From Nitrobacter sp035546855 (GTDB lineage: Bacteria; Pseudomonadota; Alphaproteobacteria; Rhizobiales; Xanthobacteraceae), in assembly GCA_035546855.1 (NCBI GenBank), contig DASZVY010000005.1:1-64000 (forward strand): DNA of 64,000 nucleotides, written 5' to 3'. How positions within the stretch are numbered: the stretch's first letter is position 1; the number at the start of each line of letters is the position of its first letter. Positions 24,859 to 34,361 of this stretch are shown piece after piece. The translations under genes and the position numbers were made by a program. Below the pieces are notes generated by a model that did no database searches, had not been told where the DNA came from, and saw nothing but the letters and a program-made list of their open reading frames with translations.

Positions 24859-26658
24859 TCACTTCACCACCTCGCGATGCTCGTCGTCGATCCGGCGCGT
24901 CAAGCCGCGTCCGTCCAGATGCTCCAGCAGCGGGATCGCCACCCGGCGGCTGGTGCCCAGGGCCTGCCGCGCCTGGCTGGTGGTGAACGGTTGCGGGAGC
25001 CGCGCCAGTGTCTGTACCGCCAACTCCGGCGCGGACGGCAGCAGCACCACGCCTCCCGGAAGACGTAACAATCGCCGGGCGCTCTCGGCTGCGGCCAACT
25101 CGCGAACCCCCAAGCCGAGGGCAGACAGGTCGCCGGCCAATGGTGCGAGGAATGGATTCGCGAGCAGCCGCGCCTCGAGCTTGGCCACCCCTGCTTCGGC
25201 GCGGCCAAGGTCGGTGCGGACCCGCGGCAGCCGGACATAACCGCTGTGCTGTTCGAGTCCGGCATCAGCGACGAGCCGATCGATGAAGTGCGCTGCGGAC
25301 GGACCGAGGGCGTCGCGCACGGCCCCTTGGGAGACGCCGGGCGTGAGCTGGTCTCGCTCAGCGTCAGCTTCCACGAGCGCGCGCAACTGTCGTCGCCACG
25401 CGTCATACGCCGGAAGGTGCACCCACCAGCCGCCGAACTCACGGACCTCGGGGGGCGGTGCGACCTCGGGACTCATCAGGTTGATCCGGCGCAGATAGTC
25501 CATCTCCACGGCCCCCCGGCTGGCCACTTTGGCCAGCACGTCGCCCTCGGGCGGCATGGCGGCCAGTGCGACTCCGCGCCGGGTACCATCCCCGCGGCGC
25601 GAGAGCCGCGGCGGATCCGGATCCAACACACCGACGCCGCCGAGCACGATGCGACGCCCCGGATCGCGGAGCAGCAGCCGATCGCCCACAATCAGCGGCA
25701 GCGGCCACTCGAGGGTGATCCGGGCGTGCTCGGCATCGAAGCAGCGCAGCCGGGCCGGCACGGTCGCAGTCCCGACATGCACAGTGAGTTGCTCGGACAC
25801 GTTATCGAGCGCGGCGCCGCCGATCCGGCGTACATCGACGACTGCCGCCATGAGCCAGGCGCCCGGTGCGATCAGGGCTTGGCCGCGACGGATGTCTCCT
25901 GCAGACACACCGCGCAGGTTGACCGCGGCACGGCTCATGGGACGGAGGGAATCGGCGGGCGTGTCTCGCGATTCCAGGCCGCGAACGACGACCTCGCGCG
26001 TCTCCCGAGCATCGCCGACCACAGCGAGCCGGTCATCTTTGGTCAGCGTCCCGGCGACGAGCGTCCCGGTGACCACCGTTCCCACTCCCGAGACGCTGAA
26101 CGAGCGGTCGATCCACAGTCGGAGCCGACCGTTGGCATCGGGCGCGGGTGTTGCGGCGAGGACGTCGTCGAGAACCTGTCTGAGCCTGTCCAATCCGGTG
26201 CTCTGCACGGCCGATACGGCGATCGCCGGCGCGTCGCGGAGGCCGGTGCTTGCGAGCTCGGTACGGGCGCGCTCGATGGTCGCCGCCACACGGTCGGGCG
26301 CGCGATCGGCCTTGGTCACCACGATTAGCCCGTGACAGATGCTGAGCGCTGCAATGGCGTCGCGGTGGTCGCTGGATTGCGCGGACCAGCCCTCGTCGGC
26401 AGCCACCACGAAGCACACGACCGGCACCGTCGCCAGGCCGGCGAGCGTGTTGCGGATGAATCGCTCGTGGCCGGGCACGTCCACGAAGGCAACCTCACGG
26501 CCGGAAGGCAGCGTCGTCCAGGCGAACCCGAGGTCGATGGTGAGTCCGCGTCGCCGCTCTTCTTCCCAGCGGTCCGGCTCCATCCCGGTCAGCGCGCGGA
26601 CCAGGGTGCTCTTGCCATGGTCGACGTGACCGGCCGTTGCGACAACGTACGTCGTCAT
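24859..26658 (-). CDS. selB: Selenocysteine-specific elongation factor SelB
   Basis: A 599-aa GTPase that delivers Sec-tRNA(Sec) to UGA codons next to a SECIS. Domain I has G1 GHVDHGKST, G3 DVPGHERF and G4 TKAD. EF-Tu-like domains II-III cover about 175-340, and C-terminal winged-helix domains for SECIS RNA follow (about 400-599). The N-terminal run GMEPDRWEEERRRGLTIDLG and WTTLPSGREVAFVDVPGH resemble actinobacterial SelB more than the proteobacterial forms I know, an impression that needs a tree. It lies downstream of tRNA-Sec on the same strand with a 52-bp gap. Confidence 0.95.
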   Translation of the reverse strand: MTTYVVATAGHVDHGKSTLVRALTGMEPDRWEEERRRGLTIDLGFAWTTLPSGREVAFVDVPGHERFIRNTLAGLATVPVVCFVVAADEGWSAQSSDHRDAIAALSICHGLIVVTKADRAPDRVAATIERARTELASTGLRDAPAIAVSAVQSTGLDRLRQVLDDVLAATPAPDANGRLRLWIDRSFSVSGVGTVVTGTLVAGTLTKDDRLAVVGDARETREVVVRGLESRDTPADSLRPMSRAAVNLRGVSAGDIRRGQALIAPGAWLMAAVVDVRRIGGAALDNVSEQLTVHVGTATVPARLRCFDAEHARITLEWPLPLIVGDRLLLRDPGRRIVLGGVGVLDPDPPRLSRRGDGTRRGVALAAMPPEGDVLAKVASRGAVEMDYLRRINLMSPEVAPPPEVREFGGWWVHLPAYDAWRRQLRALVEADAERDQLTPGVSQGAVRDALGPSAAHFIDRLVADAGLEQHSGYVRLPRVRTDLGRAEAGVAKLEARLLANPFLAPLAGDLSALGLGVRELAAAESARRLLRLPGGVVLLPSAPELAVQTLARLPQPFTTSQARQALGTSRRVAIPLLEHLDGRGLTRRIDDEHREVVK

Positions 26659-26710
26659 CGCGTGTCGCGCGGGCCATCGAGCGCTTCGGCGGCGTCGGGA
26701 TTGTGGCGAT

Positions 26711-26806
26711 TGGCGGAGGCGGACAGGAATCGAACCTGCCAGACCGAGCTACTCGGTCTCACCGGTTTTGAAGACCGGGAGGACCACCAGGAACCTAGAC
26801 GCCTCC
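26711..26806 (-). tRNA. selC: tRNA-Sec (anticodon UCA)
   Basis: The leftward sequence GGAGGCGTCTAGG...CCGCCTCCGCCA folds as an elongated tRNA of 96 nt with CCA encoded. Acceptor GGAGGCG pairs with CGCCTCC. The anticodon stem CCGGU/ACCGG closes the loop CUUCAAA with anticodon UCA (complement of 26769-26771). A long variable arm (GAGACCGAGUAGCUCGGUCU) and the T arm (CAGGTTCGATTCCTG) follow. These are the hallmarks of bacterial selC. It is read together with selB. Confidence 0.96.
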
Positions 26807-27214
26807 GAACGCTCTCACATTGAACACTCATCTCGCCGAGCGCTCTCCTTTGAAGGCATATGCCTGACAGATGAACAAGTGCTGCATAGCGTAGCAGGCG
26901 GCACCATCCATCTGCCATCATCATCATTGGCGATTCTGCGCTTGCGGTCGAGCAAAGGAAGCGAACGCGAACCGCGACGAGCTGTTATCGCTGGCTGATC
27001 CGATCTCCGTAGCGACCCGCGCTTCCGGAGGGGTTAGACGGACAGACCCTTCCGGTTCGGAATCCGGAATTCCCGTCATAAGTTATGTATATATTTCAAT
27101 GGCCTACAAGTAGCATATAAATTGATCGCGCCGCAGCGGCACCAAATCGGGAAGTTTCAATGACCCGCCAGCCTACCACACGCCAGTATGACTGGCAGGA
27201 TGAGTGCCGATGTG
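26807..27214. other. 408-bp intergenic region
   Basis: No gene is recognisable. An imperfect hairpin with arms 27025-27034 (CCGGAGGGGT) and 27046-27055 (ACCCTTCCGG) lies in the middle. The part at 27075-27125 is AT-rich. It holds the upstream region of selC and, on the other side, the 3' end of the reductase gene, so the hairpin could terminate transcription. Confidence 0.4.
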
Positions 27215-28306
27215 TCAAACCGGTGGCAGCAACCGGTTGGCCTGAAATTCGGCGAAGTATTTCGCGAACATCGCTTCGGTGTCGATCACTTCGGTGAAGC
27301 CGGCCTGCATCAGTTTGATGGTGGAAACAATCGCCGGCGGCCCGGGCTCGGTGCGACCATAGCCCATCGTGTAATCGGCATATTCGAAAGACAGGCCGAC
27401 GAAGTCGTGCAGATTGCCCGACCGTAATCCATACCGCGCGCGTATCTTGTCCCATTCCGCTTCGCGCCCACGAATCTCCCGGTTGAGCGAAAGCGGCACG
27501 TGACCGCCCGGCTGCATGCCGAGCGACGCGGCGATGGCGGGCCAGATATTTTCCCAGACGAACACGTCGCCGTTGGTGACGTTGAAAATCTCGTTGCGCG
27601 CGTTGGGTGCCTCGCCGGCCCAGGCAATGGCGCGGGCCAAGAGATCGGCATCGATCGCCTGTGCGACGCGCGGCGCCCCGCCTGGGAAGGGGAGATCCAG
27701 TCCTGCTTCACGCCGCAAGGCCGCATAGACGCCCAGGGCTGGAATCACGTTCATGGCGCTGCCGGTGGAATAGCCGACGATCAGCACCGGACGCAGGATC
27801 GACCAGGACCAATCCTTGCCTTCCTGCAAGGCGCGCAGGTGATTTTCCTGGTTCCAGTAGAAGTTCGGCTGCTCGTGCATTTCCGAGCGATTCTCCCGCG
27901 CCGGCACCGACAGCGGGCGGACGTGGACGCCGTACGCCTTGGTGCCTTGCAGCAGCGTCACGTGACGCAAATTCCTCGCCTGCCGCTCCAGCGGATCAAG
28001 CAGGTTGCGCAGCATCCGATCGTTGGTTTCGATCTGCTCGCGTTCCCGCCAGCCTGCAACCAGTCCCGGGCGCTCGTAGAGGGCCGCATAGACCAGATGC
28101 GTCACTCCGGGCAGGCCGGCGGCGAGTTGTTCGCAGGCCGCCGCATCGGTCAGGTCCAATGGCAGGAAGCGCGCACCATGCCTGTCATCCGGCATGCGCC
28201 GCGATACGGCGATGACATCGCAATCGGGGTCTGAGCTGAAATGCCTCATCGCTGCATAGCCCACCAGGCCAGTGGCGCCGACGATCAGGACTTGCTTGCG
28301 TGACAT
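27215..28306 (-). CDS. PRISE-like short-chain dehydrogenase/reductase
   Basis: A 363-aa SDR of the atypical PRISE group (progesterone 5-beta-reductase / iridoid synthase related). The N-terminal Rossmann motif is VLIVGATGLVGYAA (residues 6-19). The motifs TLLQGTKAYGVH (about 115-126) and NFYWNQEN (about 150, matching the family's NFYYxxED with the catalytic Tyr position) support the group. It likely reduces activated enones with NADPH; the natural substrate is unknown. It faces away from the transporter operon, with 231 bp between their starts. Confidence 0.88.
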   Translation of the reverse strand: MSRKQVLIVGATGLVGYAAMRHFSSDPDCDVIAVSRRMPDDRHGARFLPLDLTDAAACEQLAAGLPGVTHLVYAALYERPGLVAGWREREQIETNDRMLRNLLDPLERQARNLRHVTLLQGTKAYGVHVRPLSVPARENRSEMHEQPNFYWNQENHLRALQEGKDWSWSILRPVLIVGYSTGSAMNVIPALGVYAALRREAGLDLPFPGGAPRVAQAIDADLLARAIAWAGEAPNARNEIFNVTNGDVFVWENIWPAIAASLGMQPGGHVPLSLNREIRGREAEWDKIRARYGLRSGNLHDFVGLSFEYADYTMGYGRTEPGPPAIVSTIKLMQAGFTEVIDTEAMFAKYFAEFQANRLLPPV

Positions 28307-28537
28307 GGCTCAGTTCTCACGTAATGCGGACGCTCTGGAGAGGACGAGACTGCGTCCCGATTTCATCGACATGACGTTGCTTCGGCCGTTCGGAGCAGTC
28401 GTCGGTGCTGCAGGGCTTCTTCGCGGGCAAATATTGCTTGCATGCGGCCAAGGAGTCGGGTGACTTTACAGGCCGCAGGTGCAAGTAAAGCATAAATGCC
28501 TCGGTGGAGAAAAGAAGAGGCACAAGGGAGAGAGGAT

Positions 28538-29692
28538 ATGCTCAAGCCGATCGGCGCCGCGCTCACAGCGGCCTTTTTTGTCACGGCATCAGCGGCGCAG
28601 GCCGCGGAAAAACCAAAGGATCCGGATATCATCCATATCGGCGCCCTGTTCGCCATGACCGGCAAGACCAGCTTTTACGGCACGGTCATGAGCCAGGGAA
28701 TGAAGCAGGCCGTCGACGAGATCAACGCCAAGGGCGGCGTCGACGGCATCAAGCTGGAAGCCGACATCGAGGATCATAAAGGCGGCGTGGCCAAGGCAGG
28801 CGTGGATGGATTCACGCGTCTGCGAAACCTCTACAACGTGCAGGCGGTGATGACATCGTTCAGTCCGCCGACCCTGGCCATTGCGCCGATCGCCGACGAG
28901 CAAAAAATCTTCCTGATCAACGGCGGCGGTGTCAGCAACAATCTGGTCGGTGCCTCGAAATACCTGTTTCACAACCGATCGCTCGCCTCGGATCTCGGCC
29001 ATGCCGCGGTGAGCCACGCGCACGATCTGGGCTTGAAGAAGATGGCCGAGCTGGCCTGGAACTCGGACGCCGGCGATAATATCGTCAAGACCGTCGATGA
29101 GGTCTGGAAAAAATACGGCGGCACGGTGGTGGCGTCGGAAAAAATGGATGTCGGTGCCGCCAACATCGATACCCAGGTCGCCAAGATTCGCGCCGGCAAT
29201 CCGGACTTCATCGGCCTGTGGCTGTTCAGCCCCGATCCGGGTCTGGCCGCCAAGCGCATCCGCGATTTCGGCCTGAAGGTGCCGTTGATCGGCGTTGAAT
29301 ACACCGCCGACGTGCAGAAGCTCGGCGGCGCGGCGCTCGAGGGCTACGAATTCACCTCCGACTATTTCCAGCCTTCAGCCGAAGAACCCTGGTCGGCTGC
29401 CTTCGCCAAGGGTTACAAGGAGCGTTACCACGCCGATCCGGATTTCTACGCCGCGAATTATTATGAAGGCGTCTATGTCATCGCCGAGGCCATGAAGCGG
29501 GCTCGCGCCAAGGGCGGCGATTGGTACCATGGCGACAAGATCGCGGCGGCCCTGCGCGAAAATCCCACCTTCAAGTCGGTCTATGGCGGCAGCATGGTTT
29601 TCCAGGCGAACGGCGTGGCCAAGAAGCGTGTTGCGCTGTTCAAGGTCCAGAATGGCAACAAGGTCTTCGAGAAGTATATTGAAGCCAAATAG
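28538..29692 (+). CDS. Branched-chain-type ABC transporter binding protein
   Basis: A 384-aa periplasmic binding protein of the LivK/type 1 family. ATG 28538 follows GGGAGAGAGG and begins a signal peptide (MLKPIGAALTAAFFVTASAAQA) cut near AAE; the ATG at 28496 is less likely. The mature part has IHIGALFAMTGKTSFYG and the family's two-lobed fold. It is first in an operon with one LivH, a LivM-LivG fusion and LivF. Cargo is unknown: the family takes amino acids, amides and aromatic acids. Confidence 0.92.
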   Translation: MLKPIGAALTAAFFVTASAAQAAEKPKDPDIIHIGALFAMTGKTSFYGTVMSQGMKQAVDEINAKGGVDGIKLEADIEDHKGGVAKAGVDGFTRLRNLYNVQAVMTSFSPPTLAIAPIADEQKIFLINGGGVSNNLVGASKYLFHNRSLASDLGHAAVSHAHDLGLKKMAELAWNSDAGDNIVKTVDEVWKKYGGTVVASEKMDVGAANIDTQVAKIRAGNPDFIGLWLFSPDPGLAAKRIRDFGLKVPLIGVEYTADVQKLGGAALEGYEFTSDYFQPSAEEPWSAAFAKGYKERYHADPDFYAANYYEGVYVIAEAMKRARAKGGDWYHGDKIAAALRENPTFKSVYGGSMVFQANGVAKKRVALFKVQNGNKVFEKYIEAK

Positions 29693-29852
29693 CCGGCGCG
29701 TTCAGAAAATGCGGACTTCATGATTCGAGGTGGCCGCTCGGCGGCTGCCTTGTCATGACAGTCCGTAGCGGCTTCGCATGCCACCGGGCGTCCGCCAGGA
29801 CGTCGATCGAGGCAAACGGGAGCCATGGCTATACGCTCGCGTGAGTTCGATC

Positions 29853-30722
29853 ATGGGTCTTTTCGCACAGCTTTTCGTCAACGGCCTGATCAACGGGAGC
29901 CACTATGCGCTGCTCGGCGTCGGTTTCGGCCTGATCTTTGCCACAACCCGCATTGTGCATTTCGCTTACGGGCCGATCTTTACGGCCGCCGCGTATGCCG
30001 CGTGGTTCGCCGCCAACGTGCTGGGCCTGCCCATTGCCGCCGCCATGCTCTTTGCGGCAGCGGTCGCTGCCGCGCTCGGCGTCATCACCTACCAATATCT
30101 CTATCTGCCGTTCGAGCGCGGCCAAAGCTCGTCGCATGTCACCCTGATCGCCTCGCTTGGTCTGTTCATCGTGCTGGAGAACCTGATTGCGATCGTCTTC
30201 GGTACCGGCGGGCGCGTGATTGACGGTTACCAATACGGCATCTTTCTGATCGGCCCGGTTTATTTCAGCTCGGTTCAACTCGCTCAGGTGATTGCGATGG
30301 TCGTGCTGACCGCTTTGCTCGGCGTGTATCTCGCCCGCACCCGCCACGGCAAAGCCATCCTGGCCACCACCGACAATCCGGAGATGGCGCGTATCATCGG
30401 CATCGACACGGTGAAAGTGTCGCGGTTGGTGTTCGCGATCGGGTCGGCGATATCCGCTGTTCCTGCGACGCTCATCCTGCTCAAGGACGGGGCCACGCCG
30501 AGCATGGGCTTCTTCGCCGTCTTCATCGCCTTCGTCGCCGTCATCGTCGGCGGCGTCGGCTCGCTGCGCGGCGCGGTTGCCGGGGGTCTTGCGCTCGGCA
30601 TGGTGGAAAGCCTCGGATTGTGGAAGATCCCGACTGAATGGCAAAGCTCGATCGCCTTTATCGTCCTGTTCCTGGTGGTGCTGTTGAAGCCGCAAGGTTT
30701 GTTCGGCCGGGCGGCAAGCTGA
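29853..30722 (+). CDS. ABC transporter permease, LivH type
   Basis: A 289-aa membrane protein with about eight helices and the LivH pattern: LFVNGLINGSHYALLGVG at the N-terminus, IGIDTVKVSRLVFAIGSA (coupling region) and GGVGSLRGAVAGG near the end. ATG 29853 is preferred to the upstream ATG 29778 because the hydrophobic region starts immediately. One base separates its stop from the next start. Confidence 0.92.
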   Translation: MGLFAQLFVNGLINGSHYALLGVGFGLIFATTRIVHFAYGPIFTAAAYAAWFAANVLGLPIAAAMLFAAAVAAALGVITYQYLYLPFERGQSSSHVTLIASLGLFIVLENLIAIVFGTGGRVIDGYQYGIFLIGPVYFSSVQLAQVIAMVVLTALLGVYLARTRHGKAILATTDNPEMARIIGIDTVKVSRLVFAIGSAISAVPATLILLKDGATPSMGFFAVFIAFVAVIVGGVGSLRGAVAGGLALGMVESLGLWKIPTEWQSSIAFIVLFLVVLLKPQGLFGRAAS

Positions 30723-30723
30723 C

Positions 30724-32412
30724 ATGGAATATATCCTCCACATCCTGGTGATGGTCTGCATCTACGGCATCCTCGCCGTCTCCTTTAACCTGTTGATCGG
30801 CTTCGCCGGCTTGTTCGCCATGGCTCAGGCCGCCTTCTATGCCTTCGGCGCCTACGCCACCGCCATTCTCACCTTGAAACTCGGACTGCCTTTTCCAATC
30901 GATCTGCTGATCGGCGTGGCGATAACAGCCTTCATCGGCGCTCTGGTCGCGATCCCGGCGATTCGCATATCCGGCACCTATCTGGTGGTGGTGACCCTGG
31001 CTCTGCAGGTCATCGTCATCGCCATCGCCACCAACTGGAAGAGCCTCACCGGCGGCACGGATGGGTTGCGCGGCATACCGAGCCTGCACGTCTTCGGTCA
31101 TGTCCTCGACAATCCCGGGCGGTTTCTGCCCGCCGCGATCCTGGCGCTCGGCATCTGCTTCTGGATCGCATGGCGGCTGACCAATTCGCCCTTTGGCCGC
31201 GCGCTCCGCGCCATGCGCGAGAACGAATCCGCCGCCGAAGCGGTCGGCAAGAACCTGCTTTATATGAAGGTCGCGGTGTTCGCCTTTTCGGCCGGCCTCG
31301 CTGCCGTCGCCGGCTCGTTGTTCGCCCGCTATCTGAACTATGTCGGCGCCGAAAGCTTCGGTATCGACGAGACCATTTACATGCTGGCCATGGTGATTCT
31401 CGGCGGCACCGGCAATCTATGGGGCTCGCTGATCGGCGCCGCGATCCTGGTGATCTTGCCCGAGTTGCTGAAATTCGTCGCCTTGCCGACCGAGATCGCC
31501 GACAAGGCGCATCTCATCATCTACGGCCTGCTGCTGATCGTGATCCTGCGATCGCGGCCGGAGGGGCTGTTCGCCGAGCGCAGCACCATGCGCCATCTTC
31601 CTCATGTCGGCGACGCCGGCCGGCTTGGCGCGGAAACGATGGAGTCGCTGCCGAAGGGCGAAGTCACCCTTTCGGGGAGCGACCTGCACAAGCGTTTCGG
31701 CGGCATCGTTGCCGTGGCCGGGTTCAACATCGTTCTGAAAAGCGGCACCATCACCGGCCTGATCGGGCCGAACGGCGCCGGCAAGACCACGGCCTTCAAC
31801 CTGCTGACAGGCTTTCTCGCGCTCGACAGCGGCAAGATCACTTTCCGCGGACGCGACATCGCCGGATTGAAGCCGCATGACATCGTGCGCGCCGGCGTCG
31901 CCCGCTCGTTTCAGGATCTGCGGCTTTTCACCAAAATGACCGCGCTCGAGAATGTCATGGTGGCGCTCCCCAATCAGACCGGCGACAAGGTCAGCGACGT
32001 GTTTTTCCGACCGATGAAAATCCGCCGCGAGGAGCAGGACAATCTGGTTCGCGCCCGCGCCGTGCTGGACTTCGTCGGCCTCACTCACCAGGCCTACGAG
32101 ACGGCGGAAAACCTGTCCTATGCCGAAGAGAAGCTTTTGGTCATTGGCCGGCTTCTCGCCACCGGCGCCGAGGTCTTTCTGTTCGACGAACCGTTGTCCG
32201 GCCTCGACCGCACCACTTTGGCGGAAATTTTCCCGATCGTACGCAAGCTGGCCGACAGCGGCAAGACGATCTGCATCATCGAGCATAATCTCGACGTCAT
32301 CAAGGAGTTGTGCGACGTGGTCTATTTCCTGGACGAGGGTCATGCCATGGCGATCGGAACACCGGATCAGTTGATGAACGATCCGGCGCTGGCAACGCGG
32401 TATTTCAAATGA
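30724..32412 (+). CDS. LivM-LivG fusion (permease plus ATPase)
   Basis: This 562-aa protein joins two normally separate subunits. Residues 1-285 are a LivM-type permease (SFNLLIGFAGLFAMAQAAFY; GVLRAMRENESAA-like LRAMRENESAAEAVG). Residues about 310-562 are a LivG-type ATPase with Walker A GPNGAGKT, a Q-loop (ARSFQDLRL), an unusual signature region (NLSYAEEKLL) in place of the strict LSGGQ, and Walker B VFLFDEPL. The same fusion occurs in the second transporter at 39,997. It is co-transcribed with the neighbouring permease and ATPase. Confidence 0.92.
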   Translation: MEYILHILVMVCIYGILAVSFNLLIGFAGLFAMAQAAFYAFGAYATAILTLKLGLPFPIDLLIGVAITAFIGALVAIPAIRISGTYLVVVTLALQVIVIAIATNWKSLTGGTDGLRGIPSLHVFGHVLDNPGRFLPAAILALGICFWIAWRLTNSPFGRALRAMRENESAAEAVGKNLLYMKVAVFAFSAGLAAVAGSLFARYLNYVGAESFGIDETIYMLAMVILGGTGNLWGSLIGAAILVILPELLKFVALPTEIADKAHLIIYGLLLIVILRSRPEGLFAERSTMRHLPHVGDAGRLGAETMESLPKGEVTLSGSDLHKRFGGIVAVAGFNIVLKSGTITGLIGPNGAGKTTAFNLLTGFLALDSGKITFRGRDIAGLKPHDIVRAGVARSFQDLRLFTKMTALENVMVALPNQTGDKVSDVFFRPMKIRREEQDNLVRARAVLDFVGLTHQAYETAENLSYAEEKLLVIGRLLATGAEVFLFDEPLSGLDRTTLAEIFPIVRKLADSGKTICIIEHNLDVIKELCDVVYFLDEGHAMAIGTPDQLMNDPALATRYFK

Positions 32413-33119
32413 ATGCCGCTATTCTGGAAACCCGCGGGCTTGCCGCCGGCTACGGCAAGAAGCAGATCGTTCACGACATCGATCTGGCGCTCGGTCGCGG
32501 CGAGATCCTGCTGGTGCTGGGCCACAATGGCGCCGGCAAGACCACGCTCATGCGCGCCATCTTCGGCCTGCTGAAGCCGACCGCTGGCGAAGTGACCTAT
32601 GAGAGTAAGCCGATCGCCGGCCGCTCGCCCGGCGACAATGTCGCCGAGGGCATCGCCTTCGTGCCGCAGGGCCACGGCATCTTCCGGACCTTGAGCGTGC
32701 GCGACAATCTGGAACTGGGCGGCTTCATCATGGCCGACAAGACCAGACTGCCGGAGCGCATGCAGACCGTCTTCAAGCTGTTTCCGATCCTGAACGAGCG
32801 CCAGGAGCAGATTGGCGGCACGCTCTCCGGCGGTCAGCAGCAGATGCTGGCCATCGGCATGGCGCTCATGCACGAGCCGCGCGTGGTCATCCTGGACGAG
32901 CCGTCCATCGGACTGGCACCCAACCTGGTCGACCGGGTGATGCAGAGCATTGCCGAGATCAACCGGAGCTTCGGCACCTCGATCCTGATGGTGGAGCAGA
33001 ACGTACGCTACAGCCTGCCGATCGCCAGCCGGGTCGCGGTTCTGAAAGCCGGCCGCAAGGTCTACGATGGGCCGCCGGCGCATTTGCAGGACGACGTCGA
33101 ACTGATGAAGCTGTTTTGA
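32409..33119 (+). CDS. ABC transporter ATPase, LivF type
   Basis: A 236-aa ATPase with Walker A GHNGAGKT, signature LSGGQQQM, Walker B VVILDEPSIGLAP and an H-loop-like VEQN. ATG 32409 overlaps the upstream stop (ATGA), which decides against an earlier ATG. It is the last gene of the five-domain transporter 28.5-33.1 kb. Confidence 0.93.
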   Translation: MNAAILETRGLAAGYGKKQIVHDIDLALGRGEILLVLGHNGAGKTTLMRAIFGLLKPTAGEVTYESKPIAGRSPGDNVAEGIAFVPQGHGIFRTLSVRDNLELGGFIMADKTRLPERMQTVFKLFPILNERQEQIGGTLSGGQQQMLAIGMALMHEPRVVILDEPSIGLAPNLVDRVMQSIAEINRSFGTSILMVEQNVRYSLPIASRVAVLKAGRKVYDGPPAHLQDDVELMKLF

Positions 33120-33524
33120 AGCCTGGCTGCCTGGTGTGATGACGTCGCGAACGTCCGTTTGCGGCAATAACGGCCTCTCGCGCAAGGCCGGACCGAGGTC
33201 GCTCCGCCGTTTGCCGCGGGCCGCCGAGAGAAAGTGCGAACGTTGGCTGAGTGTGCTTGCCCGGTGTTGATTGCGGTCCTCCGTCGAGCGGCTGGAAGCC
33301 GCCGCCAGCACGCTGCCGACGACGGCCGAGAGCTCATGCGGCCTGCGGCAGCAGCCGCATGAATCCGTTTCGCGATAAATGCCAAAGCTCGCGGTCCACC
33401 GGCCGTCCGGGTTTGCGAAACCAACGCTATCACGCGTATTCGATCATAAGCGGCATGAAAGGGATAGAACGGAAAATCCTGCCGTGTTAGCCTGACGGGC
33501 GAGCAAGTCAGGATTGTCACGCGG
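33120..33524. other. 405-bp intergenic region before cyoA
   Basis: High-GC sequence with no coding frame that I recognise and no clear operator. It must contain the terminator of the transporter operon and the promoter of the quinol oxidase operon. I see no convincing sigma or FNR/FixK site. Confidence 0.4.
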
Positions 33525-34361
33525 ATGAACATCCTTGATCCACAGGGGCCGGTCGCCGCAGCCGAAAAGACCATCCTGATTGATTCAATTGGAATCATGC
33601 TGACGATCGTCGTGCCGACGATCATTGCGATCTTCGCCTTCGCTTACTGGTTTCGGCAATCCAATACCCGCGCAACATATCTCCCCAACTGGGAATACTC
33701 CGGGCGTATCGAGCTCGTTGTCTGGTCGATCCCGACGCTGACCATCATTTTGCTCGGCGGCGTTGCCTGGATCGGCTCGCACCAACTCGATCCGGCTCGC
33801 CCGGTGCCAGGGACGGGAAGTCCGATCCGGATCCAGGTGGTCTCGCTCGACTGGAAGTGGCTTTTCATCTATCCGGATCAGCACATCGCGACGGTCAATA
33901 GCCTGACCGTTCCCGTCGGCGCGCCGTTGCATCTGGAGCTGACGTCCGCAAGCGTCATGAACGCATTCTTTGTCCCTCAACTCGGCAGCCTGATCTACAC
34001 GATGAACGGCATGGTGACGCATCTCGAGTTGCGGGCCGACAATGAAGGAACCTTCCAGGGATTGTCCGGACATTTCAGCGGTGACGGCTTTCCGGACATG
34101 CTGTTCGACGTGAATGTGGTCTCGCCGCTTTCCTTTCCGGAGTGGGTCGCAAGCACGGCACGCGCCAGCAGTCAGGTATTGAATGCGGAGAGCTACGAAA
34201 AGCTCGCGCAGCAGTCGGTCCCGAAAAACAGGATGACCTTCCGGATCGAGGATCCTCTGCTGTTTGATGCGATCGCGTCCCAGAAGCTCCCGCCGGGGCC
34301 TGGGCCACAGTTGACAGACAATCTGGCGAAATCGACGAGCAGGACGGCCAATGTTCGGTAA
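33525..34361 (+). CDS. cyoA: Cytochrome bo3-type quinol oxidase subunit II
   Basis: A 278-aa subunit II with two N-terminal helices (ILIDSIGIMLTIVVPTIIAI; RIELVVWSIPTLTIILLGGV) and a periplasmic cupredoxin domain. The CuA ligands of cytochrome c oxidases are absent (QLGSLIYTMNGM; QGLSGHFSGDGF without the Cys pair), which marks it as a quinol oxidase. There is no obvious lipobox. It overlaps cyoB by 11 bp. Confidence 0.93.
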   Translation: MNILDPQGPVAAAEKTILIDSIGIMLTIVVPTIIAIFAFAYWFRQSNTRATYLPNWEYSGRIELVVWSIPTLTIILLGGVAWIGSHQLDPARPVPGTGSPIRIQVVSLDWKWLFIYPDQHIATVNSLTVPVGAPLHLELTSASVMNAFFVPQLGSLIYTMNGMVTHLELRADNEGTFQGLSGHFSGDGFPDMLFDVNVVSPLSFPEWVASTARASSQVLNAESYEKLAQQSVPKNRMTFRIEDPLLFDAIASQKLPPGPGPQLTDNLAKSTSRTANVR

